Shown here in pieces: positions 35,076 through 43,762 of a DNA stretch of 64,000 nt (the first letter of the stretch is position 1; every line of letters starts with the position of its first letter). The DNA lies in the NCBI RefSeq assembly GCF_004683965.1, contig NZ_CP038436.1, positions 1,488,001 to 1,552,000 on the forward strand. Reading direction: 5' to 3'. Below the pieces are notes generated by a model. The model ran no database searches and was not told the DNA's origin. It worked only from the letters and a program-made list of their open reading frames with translations. The position numbers and the translations under genes were made by a program. The stretch is from Nocardioides seonyuensis (GTDB taxonomy: Bacteria > Actinomycetota > Actinomycetes > Propionibacteriales > Nocardioidaceae).

Positions 35076-35157
35076 GCAGCCGAGTGTCCTCGCCGCGTCA
35101 CGTCGGGGCGAGGCTGCTGGCCCTGCACACCGCATCCACGACCCGGAAAGCCGGCCC

Positions 35158-36360
35158 ATGTCCCCACGTCGCGTACTCGCAGGCAGCGCCCTCGCTCTGG
35201 TGCTGCCCGCATCCCTGCTGCTCGGACTCCCGTCCCACTCGGCCACCGAGAGCGCTGAAGGAGGAGCGGCGAGCGCATCCTTACGCACCACCGCCACGCA
35301 GTGGGTACACCTGCAGGCGCTGCCGCAGATCGTCCAGCAGGGTGCCCGGGTCGCCAGCCCCGACGCAGCGAAGGCGGCCATCACGGCCACCATCAGGCCG
35401 GTCGAGGCCGGTCGGAAGGTCAGGCTCGAGGTCGAGCGCGACTCCCACTGGGAGTCCGTGGCCACGGTCCGGCAGAACGCCAAGGGCCGCGCCCAGTTCG
35501 CCGCTCCTGCCACCAGCAGTGGTCGGCCGCTGACCTACCGTGTCAGGGCCGCTGCCTTCGAGGGCCTCGAGGCGATCACGAGCGACACCGTCAGCACCGC
35601 GCGCTGGCTGTCCCCGACCTGGACCGACGAGTTCACCGGCTCCGCGCTCTCTCCCACGTGGCACCACCGCGGGCAGCACTTCGACGTCAAGAGCCTTCGC
35701 CGGTGCTCCAGGGGCGACCCGAAGGCGGTCGAGGTCGGCGACGGTGCCGTGCGGCTCAGCGTCATGAAGGACCGCAGCCAGACCACCAGGTGCAAGGTCC
35801 GCGTCCGCGATGAGTTCGCCGGCAGGTACGCCCACCGCCTCAACGGCCACATCGGCACCGAAGGCGCCTTCTCGTTCAAGTACGGCATCGCCGCGGCGCG
35901 CATGAAGTTCCACCGCACGCGCGGGCAGCACGGCAGCTTCTGGATGCAGGCGGTGGGAGGCATGTATCCCGGCGGCACCGGTCATGAGATCGACGTCATC
36001 GAGTACTTCGGCGACAACCACCGCAAGGGCGGTCTGACCACCTTCATCCACCGCTACGAGGGCAGCCGGGTCGTCAAGACCGGGGCTCGGATCACGGACA
36101 TCCGGTCGTTCCTCAGGAACAAGCGTGACGGCTGGTCGAAGAACTACCACGTGTTCTCGGTGGAGTGGACACCACAGACCCTGATCTTCCGCATCGACGG
36201 CAAGGAGACCACCCGCATCAGCGGCGGCATCTCCAGCGTCCCGCAGTTCCCCATCCTGAGCCTGCTCTCCTCGGACTACGAGATACCGAAGATGAAGGGC
36301 AGGCAGCTCCCGCAGCACATGTACGTCGACTGGATCCGCGTCTGGGAGACCGGCTCCTGA
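35158..36360 (+). CDS. Secreted GH16-family glycoside hydrolase
   Basis: The 400-residue protein has a signal peptide (1-29, SHSA cleavage region). Residues about 45-148 form a beta-rich module with no clear family, perhaps a fibronectin or Ig-like domain. The GH16 jelly-roll follows (about 150-398). The catalytic signature is HEIDVIEYFG, with nucleophile E277, D279 and acid/base E282. The downstream WTPQTLIFRIDGK is also typical. The family cuts beta-1,3 or beta-1,3-1,4 glucans or related polymers outside the cell, and the exact substrate cannot be read. A palindrome upstream suggests regulation by substrate. The gene stands alone. Confidence 0.92.
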   Translation: MSPRRVLAGSALALVLPASLLLGLPSHSATESAEGGAASASLRTTATQWVHLQALPQIVQQGARVASPDAAKAAITATIRPVEAGRKVRLEVERDSHWESVATVRQNAKGRAQFAAPATSSGRPLTYRVRAAAFEGLEAITSDTVSTARWLSPTWTDEFTGSALSPTWHHRGQHFDVKSLRRCSRGDPKAVEVGDGAVRLSVMKDRSQTTRCKVRVRDEFAGRYAHRLNGHIGTEGAFSFKYGIAAARMKFHRTRGQHGSFWMQAVGGMYPGGTGHEIDVIEYFGDNHRKGGLTTFIHRYEGSRVVKTGARITDIRSFLRNKRDGWSKNYHVFSVEWTPQTLIFRIDGKETTRISGGISSVPQFPILSLLSSDYEIPKMKGRQLPQHMYVDWIRVWETGS

Positions 36361-36388
36361 GCTGCTCCCGCACCGATAGCCTCGGCAC

Positions 36389-38074
36389 GTGAGCGCCACG
36401 ACGCGGCTGGCCGCACTGCTGCCGGGCGTGGGCGTGCTCCGCGGCTACGAACGCAGCTGGCTGCGACCTGACCTGGTGGCCGGACTGACGGTCGGTGCGA
36501 TGCTCATCCCCCAGTCCATGGCCTACGCCGAGCTGGCGGGCATGCCGCCGGAGTACGGCTTCTACGCCGTCGTCGCCCCGCTCGTCATCTACGCCGTCGT
36601 CGGCACCAGCCGCCACCTCGGTGTGGGACCCGAGCCGGGTACGGCGATCCTGGCGGCGACCGGCGTCGGCGCCCTGGCTGCGGGGGACGGCTCTCGCTAC
36701 GTCACCCTGATGGCGGCGCTGGCCCTGCTCGTGGGTGCGCTGGGCGTGCTCGGGGCTGCGGCCCGGCTGGGCTTCATCGCCTCCGTCCTGTCCAAGCCGG
36801 TGCTCGTCGGCTACATCACCGGGGTCGGGCTGACCCTGCTGAGCAGCCAGATCTCCGCGTTCACCGGGGCCCCGATCGCGGCCGACCGCTTCTTCCCCCG
36901 TGTCGCGGAGCTGGCCCGAGAGGTCGGCGCCGTCGACCCGGTGACCCTCGGGCTCGGCGGAGCGACGCTGGCGCTGATCATGGTGGTGCGCTGGCGCAGC
37001 CCCGCCGTGCCGGGGTCACTGATCGGGGTCGCAGCGGCGACCCTTCTCGTGTGGGCGCTCCCGGGCGCTGAGCCGGTCGTCGCCGTCGTCGGCGACATCC
37101 CCGAGGGGCTGCCGACCCCGGCGCTCCCGCACGTCACGCTCGACGACTTCGTGGCGCTGCTCCCCGTGGCGGCCGGCATCCTCCTCGTCGGCTTCACCGA
37201 CAACGTCCTGACCGCGCGCTCGATCGCCGCGCGCCACGGCTATCGCATCGACCCCAACCAGGAGCTGCTCGCGCTCGGGCTGACCAACCTCGGAGCCGGG
37301 GTGTCGCAGGGCTTCCCGGTCTCCTCCAGCGCCAGCCGCACTGCCGTACCCGCTGCCCTCGGCAGTCGCACCCAGCTCGTCTCGCTGGTCGCGGCGGCGC
37401 TCGTGGTGGCCACGCTCGTCGTGCTCAGCCCCGTGCTGGGCCAGATCCCGCGCACGGCCCTCGCGGCGGTGATCATCGCCGCAGCGCTCTCCATCATCGA
37501 CGTGCCGGGCTACCGGAGCCTGTGGCGGGTGAGCCGCCAGGAGGCTCTGCTCGCTGCGGTGGCCGCCCTCGGGGTCATCGTCTTCGACGTGCTCGTCGGC
37601 GTCCTGGTCGCGGTCACCCTGTCGGTCCTCGTGGCGCTGGGCCGCATCGCGCGTCCCCACGACGCCGTGTTGGGTGACCTGCCCGGACTCGACGGCTGGG
37701 TGGAGGTCGACGCCTATCCCGAGGCGACGGCGGAGCCGGGCCTGCTCGTCTACCGCTTCGACGCACCGCTGTTCTTCCTCAACGCCGACCGGTTCCGCGC
37801 CCGGGTGGAGGAGGTGCTCGAGTCCAACCCTGGTCGCGAGGAGTGGCTGGTGCTGGACTTCGAGGGCATCGGATCGCTCGACGCCACTGCCCTCGACGCG
37901 CTCGCCGACTTCGTCGAACGCCTCCAGCACCTCGGGCTGCACCGGGTGTCGGTCGCCCGCGCCCACGTCGACGTCGTACGCCGCCTGCGCGCGGCCGAGC
38001 TGCTGGAGCCTGAAGGCGCGCTGCACAGCTATCCCACGATCAACGCCGCGGTGAGGGCCTACCGGGAGCGCTGA
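36389..38074 (+). CDS. SulP-family anion permease with STAS domain
   Basis: The 561-residue transporter carries the SulP signature VGAMLIPQSMAYAELAGMPPEYGFY near residues 35-60, about 12-14 helices, and a cytoplasmic STAS domain (about 430-560) with NADRFRARVEEVLE and VLDFEGIGSLDATALDAL. SulP members move sulfate, bicarbonate or other small anions by H+ or Na+ coupling. There is no carbonic anhydrase or sulfate-assimilation gene beside it to decide between them. The GTG at 36389 is the first start after the GH16 stop. Confidence 0.9.
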   Translation: MSATTRLAALLPGVGVLRGYERSWLRPDLVAGLTVGAMLIPQSMAYAELAGMPPEYGFYAVVAPLVIYAVVGTSRHLGVGPEPGTAILAATGVGALAAGDGSRYVTLMAALALLVGALGVLGAAARLGFIASVLSKPVLVGYITGVGLTLLSSQISAFTGAPIAADRFFPRVAELAREVGAVDPVTLGLGGATLALIMVVRWRSPAVPGSLIGVAAATLLVWALPGAEPVVAVVGDIPEGLPTPALPHVTLDDFVALLPVAAGILLVGFTDNVLTARSIAARHGYRIDPNQELLALGLTNLGAGVSQGFPVSSSASRTAVPAALGSRTQLVSLVAAALVVATLVVLSPVLGQIPRTALAAVIIAAALSIIDVPGYRSLWRVSRQEALLAAVAALGVIVFDVLVGVLVAVTLSVLVALGRIARPHDAVLGDLPGLDGWVEVDAYPEATAEPGLLVYRFDAPLFFLNADRFRARVEEVLESNPGREEWLVLDFEGIGSLDATALDALADFVERLQHLGLHRVSVARAHVDVVRRLRAAELLEPEGALHSYPTINAAVRAYRER

Positions 38075-38124
38075 TCCGGGGAGAGACTGGTCTGCCCACC
38101 ATCTCCCACCCTCCAGGACCCAGC

Positions 38125-38805
38125 ATGACGAACATCGCTGTTCTCGGCACCGGCACGGTCGGTCAAGCACTCGCCGGCCGTCTGGCCGCGCTCGGGCACG
38201 ACGTCGTGGTCGGGACCCGTGACCCGGGAGCGACACTGGCCCGCGTCGAGCCGGACCAGATGGGCGACGCACCGTTCTCGGCCTGGCTCAGCGCCCGTCC
38301 CGACATCGAGCTGGCGACGTTCGCGGATGCTGCGTCCCGCTCGGAGGTCGTGGTCAACGCCTCCTCGGGTGCGGCCACGCTCGACGTGCTCGGCCTCGCC
38401 GGTGCGGACAACCTCGCCGGGAAGGTGCTCCTCGACGTCTCGAACCCCCTGGACTTCTCTGCGGGCTTCCCGCCCACCCTCGCGGTCAAGGACACCGACT
38501 CACTGGCTGAGCAGGTCCAGCGTGCGTTCCCGGAGGCCCGGGTCGTCAAGAGCCTCAACACACTCACCGCCTCGCTCATGGTGGAGCCGCAGTCACTGGG
38601 GGAGTCCAGCACCGTCTTCGTCTCGGGCGACGACGCCGCCGCCAAGGCCACCGTGGTGGAGCTGTTGGAGGGCTTCGGCCACGGCGACGTCATCGACCTC
38701 GGTGGCCTCGAGACTGCCCGGGGAGCCGAGATGTGGCTCCCGCTCTGGTTGCGGCTCATGGGCTCGCTCGGCACCGCCCGTTTCAACGTGAAGGTCGTCC
38801 GCTGA
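38125..38805 (+). CDS. NADP/F420-dependent oxidoreductase-like protein
   Basis: The 226-residue protein begins MTNIAVLGTGTVGQALAG, an N-terminal Rossmann fold with GTGTVG (8-13), and has VVGTRDP (29-35), where Thr/Arg bind the NADP 2'-phosphate. This layout and length match the F420:NADP+ oxidoreductase (NpdG) or pyrroline-5-carboxylate reductase-like NAD-binding family. VVKSLNTLTASLM is also typical. No F420 gene is nearby, so the cofactor partner is unproven. It starts 50 nt after the SulP gene. Confidence 0.82.
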   Translation: MTNIAVLGTGTVGQALAGRLAALGHDVVVGTRDPGATLARVEPDQMGDAPFSAWLSARPDIELATFADAASRSEVVVNASSGAATLDVLGLAGADNLAGKVLLDVSNPLDFSAGFPPTLAVKDTDSLAEQVQRAFPEARVVKSLNTLTASLMVEPQSLGESSTVFVSGDDAAAKATVVELLEGFGHGDVIDLGGLETARGAEMWLPLWLRLMGSLGTARFNVKVVR

Positions 38806-38874
38806 TCCGACATCCGTCCGAGGCCTTCGTCCATTCGGCGCACGGAGGCGCGTGTGGACTGCCAGACTCCGCGC

Positions 38875-39795
38875 ATGCTGAAGCCTCTCCCGCTCCGTGC
38901 CGTGCTGCCCGTCGTGGCCCTGGTCGCCGGCTCCGCCACGGTTGTTGCCGCTCCCGCGACGGCAGGGAGCGCCGCGGTACCGTCCTCGCACGTCAAGGAG
39001 TGCACCGACGCCGGCCTGGCGAACGCCGCTGCGATGACGCAGGTGTCCTCGGCGTCGGCGGCGGAGTCGTCGGGTGGGCTCACCTCGAAGGCCAGCGCCT
39101 GGGTGTACAGCGTCGCGGGCTCGGCCGATCGGTGCGTCGTCACCAGGACCGTCGGCGCCAAGGTGCCGCGGAAGGCACGCCGATCGAGCGACCACTCCGT
39201 CGGCTACCTCTCCCGCACCGACGGCCGCGTCGTCCTCGACACCGGTGAGGTCCTTCCCCTCAACGATGCGATGTCCGGCCTGGGCGGAGCCACCGGCCGC
39301 TCGCAGGTCATGGCCCAGGTCATGGCGGTCACGGAGACGGAGCGCATCTCCCCCGAGGACGCGGAGTTCCTGCCGCCGGCCCTCGCGGGCCTCGCCGGCC
39401 ACGACGCCACGCTCGAGCTCTCGACGTACCGCATCGACCTCTACAGCCAGGCGTGGACGACCACGCGACTCGCCAAGCCGCTCAGCAAGGCCCAGGTGAG
39501 GAAGAAGCGCGCCGCCGAGCTCAGGCTCGCCGCGACGCGTCATGAAGCTCGCGTCGCCGGGATCAAGGCAGCCCGCGAGGCACAGCTGGCGATCGCGGCG
39601 ACCGAGACGGGCCTCGCCGCCACCTGGCGGACCTTCCTGGCCGAGGACGCGTACACCCGGGACATCGGCTTCGCCCGGGCGTCGCTGCGGGCGAGCAAGC
39701 AGCTCGCGCGGCAGCACGCGGCGGAGGCGGGCCGCGGGACCGACACCCGCGAGGCCTACCTCCACCAGATCGCGCTCAGCGTCCCCCTCGGCTGA
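38875..39795 (+). CDS. Secreted protein of unknown function
   Basis: The 306-residue product has a clear signal peptide (1-29, ending ATAGSA). Two cysteines (VKECTD and DRCVVT) could form a disulfide. Beta-prone segments run to about 190. The C-terminal 110 residues are Ala/Arg-rich and helical (KKRAAELRLAATRHEARVAG), like a coiled coil. I recognise no family. The ATG at 38875 is preferred over a GTG at 38854 because it starts a better signal peptide. It is convergent with the LysM gene, separated by a hairpin. Confidence 0.65.
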   Translation: MLKPLPLRAVLPVVALVAGSATVVAAPATAGSAAVPSSHVKECTDAGLANAAAMTQVSSASAAESSGGLTSKASAWVYSVAGSADRCVVTRTVGAKVPRKARRSSDHSVGYLSRTDGRVVLDTGEVLPLNDAMSGLGGATGRSQVMAQVMAVTETERISPEDAEFLPPALAGLAGHDATLELSTYRIDLYSQAWTTTRLAKPLSKAQVRKKRAAELRLAATRHEARVAGIKAAREAQLAIAATETGLAATWRTFLAEDAYTRDIGFARASLRASKQLARQHAAEAGRGTDTREAYLHQIALSVPLG

Positions 39796-39799
39796 TCAC

Positions 39800-39819
39800 G
39801 CGCGGCGTTCCCGCCGCGC
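39800..39819. terminator. Bidirectional terminator hairpin
   Basis: GCGCGGCG (39800-39807) and CGCCGCGC (39812-39819) form a perfect 8-bp GC stem with a TTCC loop. It sits in the 29-bp gap between two convergent genes, 5 bp from each stop. Confidence 0.8.
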
Positions 39820-39824
39820 CAAGG

Positions 39825-40400
39825 TCAGCGCTTGGGGATCGTGAACTTCTGCCCCGGGTGGATCAGGTCGGGATTCTCGATGTTGTTGACCCGGGCGATC
39901 TCGCGCCAGTCGACCCCGAAACGGGCGCCGATCTCGGAGAGCGTGTCCCCCGACTTCACCGTGTAGGTGTCGGGCTCGTTCGCCTCGCGGCGCGCCTCCT
40001 GCCGGGCATCCTGCCGCTCCTCGCGGCGCTCCTCCCGCGCCTCCTGGCGCTCCTCCTGACGCTTCTCGCGACGCTTGTTGGCCTTCTCGATCGCCTTCTG
40101 GGCGCGCTCGTCGGCCTTGCGGTCGGCCTCCTGGGCCTCCTCCTGAGCCTTGACGGCCTCGGCCTCGGCGTCCTTGCGGGCCTGGTCGGCCTGGGCCTTC
40201 TCCTCGTCGCTGGCTGTCGGGAGACCGGCCTTCTCGGCTGCCTCGTCAGCCTTGCGGCGCGCCTCGTCGGCGCGGGCCTGGGCCTCGACCTTGGCCTTGT
40301 CGGCCTCTGCCTGGGCGGCCTCGGCCTCCTGGCGCGCCTCCTCGGCGGCCTCCGCGTCGTCGGTGGTGACGGCGTCCTTGATCTTGTCCCACAAAGACAT
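39825..40400 (-). CDS. Coiled-coil protein with C-terminal LysM domain, no signal peptide
   Basis: The 191-residue protein starts at ATG 40400 (GAGAGGA upstream) with MSLWDKIKDAV. Residues about 15-140 are Glu/Ala/Lys/Arg-rich and strongly helical, with repeats of EExRQEAE and REERREERQ type. The last 45 residues form a LysM domain (YTVKSGDTLSEIGARFGV then LIHPGQKFTIP) that normally binds peptidoglycan. No signal peptide or membrane helix is visible, so how the domain would reach the wall is unclear. The same architecture is common in actinobacteria with a short MSLFD/MSLWD start. It is divergent from the peroxidase gene. Confidence 0.82.
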   Translation of the reverse strand: MSLWDKIKDAVTTDDAEAAEEARQEAEAAQAEADKAKVEAQARADEARRKADEAAEKAGLPTASDEEKAQADQARKDAEAEAVKAQEEAQEADRKADERAQKAIEKANKRREKRQEERQEAREERREERQDARQEARREANEPDTYTVKSGDTLSEIGARFGVDWREIARVNNIENPDLIHPGQKFTIPKR

Positions 40401-40522
40401 GCTGGTTCCTCTCATCGGGGTGCAGCGGGTGCTCCCGGTGCTGGGGGGCTGTACCCACGGGCGCAAGGCTCACCGGCGGACGCCCGGATCACCGGTGGCC
40501 GTCACCTGTCAGGCTTGGTCGC

Positions 40523-41005
40523 ATGACCTCACTCAGCGACTTCAAGGCCACCGCGATCGACGGCACCGAGGCCGACCTGTCGTCGTACGACGGCAAGGTG
40601 GTGCTGGTCGTCAACACTGCGTCGCAGTGCGGCCTGACCCCGCAGTACCAGGGCCTGCAGGAGCTGCACGAGACCTACGCCGACCAGGGGCTCGTGGTGC
40701 TGGGGTTCCCGTGCGACCAGTTCAGGAACCAGGAGCCGGGGGACGAGGCGGAGATCGCGGAGTTCTGCGAGCGCAACTACGGCGTGGAGTTCCCGATGTT
40801 CGCCAAGGTCGACGTCAACGGCAAGGGTGCCCACCCGCTGTGGAAGTGGCTCAAGGACACCAAGGGCGGCATCCTCGGCGGCTCGATCAAGTGGAACTTC
40901 ACCAAGTTCCTGGTCGGTCGCGACGGTCAGGTGATCGACCGCTACGCCCCGACCACCGAGCCCGCCAAGCTGGCCGGTGACATCGAGAAGGCGCTGGCCC
41001 CCTAG
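40523..41005 (+). CDS. Glutathione peroxidase-family thiol peroxidase (thioredoxin-dependent type)
   Basis: The 160-residue enzyme reduces hydroperoxides. It contains NTASQCGLTPQY with peroxidatic C36, GFPCDQFRNQEPG (62-73), and WNFTKFLV. C82 (EFCERNYG) matches the resolving cysteine of Cys-type, thioredoxin-using members such as yeast Gpx3 (C36/C82). Gln and Trp/Asn of the catalytic tetrad are present. It is cytoplasmic. In actinobacteria without glutathione, thioredoxin or a mycothiol system would be the donor (inference). It stands alone, convergent with an MMPL gene. Confidence 0.93.
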   Translation: MTSLSDFKATAIDGTEADLSSYDGKVVLVVNTASQCGLTPQYQGLQELHETYADQGLVVLGFPCDQFRNQEPGDEAEIAEFCERNYGVEFPMFAKVDVNGKGAHPLWKWLKDTKGGILGGSIKWNFTKFLVGRDGQVIDRYAPTTEPAKLAGDIEKALAP

Positions 41006-41014
41006 ACCCTGCTC

Positions 41015-43165
41015 CTACTGCGCCGGCCCGACCTTGCGCGGCCACCAGAAGCGGTCGCCCAGGGTCAGCGCGAGGGCCGGCACCAGCACGGTGCGCACGA
41101 CCAGGGTGTCGATCAGCACGCCGACGCAGATCACCGCGCCCAGCTGGGCCAGCACCACCAGCGGAAGCACGCCGAGCACGGCGAACACGGCCGCCAGCAG
41201 CACACCCGCGCTGGTGATGACGCCGCCGGTGGCGGTCAGCGCACGCAGCATCCCCTCGCGTGTGCCGTGCTCCTTGGCCTCCTCGCGGGCCCGGGTGACC
41301 AGGAAGATGTTGTAGTCGACGCCGAGCGCGACCAGGAAGAGGAAGGCAAGCAGCGGCACCCCGACATCCATCGCCGCGAACCCGAAGACGCCCGTGAACA
41401 ACCACCACGCGGCACCCATGCTGGCGGCGTACGACGCGACGACCGTCGCGACCAGCAGCAACGGGGTCGCCACCGAGCGCAGCAGCACGACCAGCGCGAG
41501 CACCACCAGGAGCAGGATGACCGGAAGGATGACCAGCCGGTCGCGCTGGGCCCAGGTGCGGTCGTCGAGCGCCTCGGCGTCGCCACCGCCGACGTAGGTG
41601 TCGGTGTAGTCGTCGACCGAGGCGCGAATGTCCTCGATGGCGTCGAAGGCGGCCGGCGACCCGGGAGCGTCCGCGAGCACGGCGTCGATGCGGGTGACTC
41701 CGTCGCCCTGGTTGGTGACGCGGGCGGTCTGGACCCCTTCGACTCGGCTGACGGTGTCCGTGACCTCGGTGGCGTCCGCGCGGGTCACCACCTGGACCGG
41801 GTCGCTGATGCCGGCGGGGAACGACTCGGCGAGCCGCTCGGAGGCTGCGATGGCCTCGGGCTTCTCCAGGAACTGGTCTGCCGGGCGCAGGCCGGTGTCG
41901 ATGAAGACGTTGCCGGTGGCCAGCAGGGCCAGGCCGACGAGGGTGGCAGCCACGAAGGTGCGCGGGCGGGCGGCCACCCCCCGGCCGACGCGGTTGAAGA
42001 TGCCCCCGCTGTCGACCATCCGCGGGTCACCCACCTGGGGACGCTTGGGCCAGAAGACCCACCTGCCGAAGAGCACCAGCACCGCAGGCAGCACGACCAG
42101 GACGAACGTCGCGGCGATCACGATGCCGATCGCGTTCGCGACCCCGAGACCACGCGTGGCGGGGATGGCGGAGAGCACGAGGGTGAGCAGGCCCAGGAAC
42201 ACCGTGGTGGCGCTCGCGGTGACGGGCTCGATGGTGCGGCGCAGGGCGACGGCCATGGCCTCGTGGCGCGACTCGGTGCCCTTGAGCTCGTCGCGGTAGC
42301 GCGAGATCAGCAACAAGGCGTAGTTGGTGCCGGCGCCGAAGACGAGCACGCTCTGGATCCCGACCGTCGACTCGTCCCACGAGAGGTTGAGAGGCCCCTG
42401 CAGCCGCTCCAGGACGTTGGTCGCGACGATCGCGGCGAAGCGGTCGGCGATGCCGACCACCGTCAGCGGGATCAGCCACAGCACCGGGCTGCGGTAGGTC
42501 AGGATCAGCAGGAACGCGACCACCCCGGCGGTGGAGAGAAGCAGGCGCAGGTTGGCACCGTCGAAGACCTGGCCGATGTCGGCCTGGATTCCCGCGGGGC
42601 CCGTGACCTGGACGTCGACTCCCTCGGGGGCCTCCTCGCGCAGCTGTTCGCGCAGGTCGGTGACCTTGTCGATGTTCTCGGTGTTGGACTTCGAGGCGAC
42701 CGGCAGCACGGCGTACGCCGCGGAGCCGTCCTCGGCCACCGTCAGCGGGGACTCGGCGCCCTCGCCGGGCGGGCCGCCCTCCGCCCCCGGCTGGCCGCCC
42801 TCGGCCCCCGGCATGCCGCCCTCGGAGCCGGGCTGTCCCTGCCCGCCGTCCGTGGCACCGGCAGTCGCCTCGGAGAGCAGTCCGACCGTCTGCTCGGTCA
42901 GCACGCCCACCCGGTCCTCGCCCAGGGGCTCGCCGTCCTCGGAGGACCACAGCACGATGGCCACCATGCCGTCGGACTTGGGCAGCGACTCGGCCAGCTC
43001 GATCGCCTTGGTGCTGTCGGCACCCGCCGGCCGTGAGTCGGTCGGCTTGATGTCGCGCTCCCCCTCTGCCACCCCGCCGACGACGAGCACGGCGAGGATG
43101 AGGGGAATCAGCGCCACCAGCCACGCCGTACGGCGTCCGGTGACGAAGCGGGTGAATGCAGACAT
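41015..43165 (-). CDS. MMPL-family RND transporter (MarR-associated)
   Basis: The 716-residue pump has the duplicated MMPL layout. TM1 is at 13-31, followed by a large outside loop and helices about 190-350; the pattern repeats from about 385. FGAGTNYALLLISRYRDEL (TM4-like) and LGVDYNIFLVTRAREE mark the two halves. The first loop contains a Gly/Pro/Glu/Gln-rich insert (about 105-140) with PGAEGG-type repeats, unusual in the family and probably flexible. It is divergent from a marR gene, with inverted repeats in the 111-bp gap. The substrate is likely an organic toxin or lipid, not determined. Confidence 0.92.
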   Translation of the reverse strand: MSAFTRFVTGRRTAWLVALIPLILAVLVVGGVAEGERDIKPTDSRPAGADSTKAIELAESLPKSDGMVAIVLWSSEDGEPLGEDRVGVLTEQTVGLLSEATAGATDGGQGQPGSEGGMPGAEGGQPGAEGGPPGEGAESPLTVAEDGSAAYAVLPVASKSNTENIDKVTDLREQLREEAPEGVDVQVTGPAGIQADIGQVFDGANLRLLLSTAGVVAFLLILTYRSPVLWLIPLTVVGIADRFAAIVATNVLERLQGPLNLSWDESTVGIQSVLVFGAGTNYALLLISRYRDELKGTESRHEAMAVALRRTIEPVTASATTVFLGLLTLVLSAIPATRGLGVANAIGIVIAATFVLVVLPAVLVLFGRWVFWPKRPQVGDPRMVDSGGIFNRVGRGVAARPRTFVAATLVGLALLATGNVFIDTGLRPADQFLEKPEAIAASERLAESFPAGISDPVQVVTRADATEVTDTVSRVEGVQTARVTNQGDGVTRIDAVLADAPGSPAAFDAIEDIRASVDDYTDTYVGGGDAEALDDRTWAQRDRLVILPVILLLVVLALVVLLRSVATPLLLVATVVASYAASMGAAWWLFTGVFGFAAMDVGVPLLAFLFLVALGVDYNIFLVTRAREEAKEHGTREGMLRALTATGGVITSAGVLLAAVFAVLGVLPLVVLAQLGAVICVGVLIDTLVVRTVLVPALALTLGDRFWWPRKVGPAQ

Positions 43166-43204
43166 CGTGGCCTCCGACGGGGGACAAGCGAGCCGGGAAT
43201 GTGG

Positions 43205-43236
43205 TCAAGGAACTTGATTGCTAATGAAGTTAGCAA
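43205..43236. promoter_or_regulatory. MarR operator candidates: two adjacent inverted repeats
   Basis: TCAAG-GAA-CTTGA (43205-43217) is directly followed by TTGCTAA-TGAAG-TTAGCAA (43218-43236). Both are perfect. They lie in the 111-bp region between the divergent MMPL and marR genes, where a MarR dimer would control both. This AT-rich patch stands out in GC-rich sequence. Confidence 0.7.
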
Positions 43237-43276
43237 TACGGTCAAGGAGTCAACAAGTCCTGACCCGGGGGGTGAG

Positions 43277-43762
43277 ATGAGCCACGAGTCCGGACCAGCC
43301 ATGCCGACCGGCTGGGCGGAGACCGAGAGCCTCCTGGCGCTGCGCGAGATGATCGCCGTGAGCGAGCGCATCAACCGTGTGGTCGCGCGCCGGGCACAGC
43401 TCGGCGAGAGCGAGCTGGTGACCCTGTCCCACCTCAGTCGCGAGCAGATCGGCCCGGCCGAGGTGGCGCGTCGGCTCGACGTCTCGACCGCGGCTGCGAC
43501 CGGCATCGTCGACCGGCTGGTCGCCCGCGGCCACGTCGAGCGGCGCCCGCACGCCGGGGACCGTCGTCGTACCGAGCTGGTCATCACCGAGTCCGGCCGA
43601 GGAGAGGTCGTGGCCCACCTGCTGCCGATGTTCGTCGCTCTCGACCGGCTCGACCGGTCCTTCAGCCCCGAGGAGCGGGAGGTGGTGGCGCGCTACCTCC
43701 GGGGCGTGACAGGGGCCTACCAAGCGGTGCTGGCCGAAGGCTCGGAGCGGCCGACCGTCTAG
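43277..43762 (+). CDS. MarR-family transcriptional regulator
   Basis: The 161-residue protein has the winged-helix core of MarR: LVTLSHLSREQIGPAEVARRL, then the recognition helix STAAATGIVDRLVARG, and the wing VERRPHAGDRRRTELVIT (DRR motif). The ATG at 43277 is preceded by a GGGGGGTGAG ribosome site; the longer frame includes the operator and is not coding. It is divergent from the MMPL gene it probably represses. Its TAG overlaps the TAG of the convergent gene at CTAG (43759-43762). Confidence 0.92.
   Translation: MSHESGPAMPTGWAETESLLALREMIAVSERINRVVARRAQLGESELVTLSHLSREQIGPAEVARRLDVSTAAATGIVDRLVARGHVERRPHAGDRRRTELVITESGRGEVVAHLLPMFVALDRLDRSFSPEEREVVARYLRGVTGAYQAVLAEGSERPTV

Noticed and set aside
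34861..35157. tRNA-Leu as an attachment site
   Set aside because: There is a normal terminator after it and no repeat of its 3' end elsewhere in the window.
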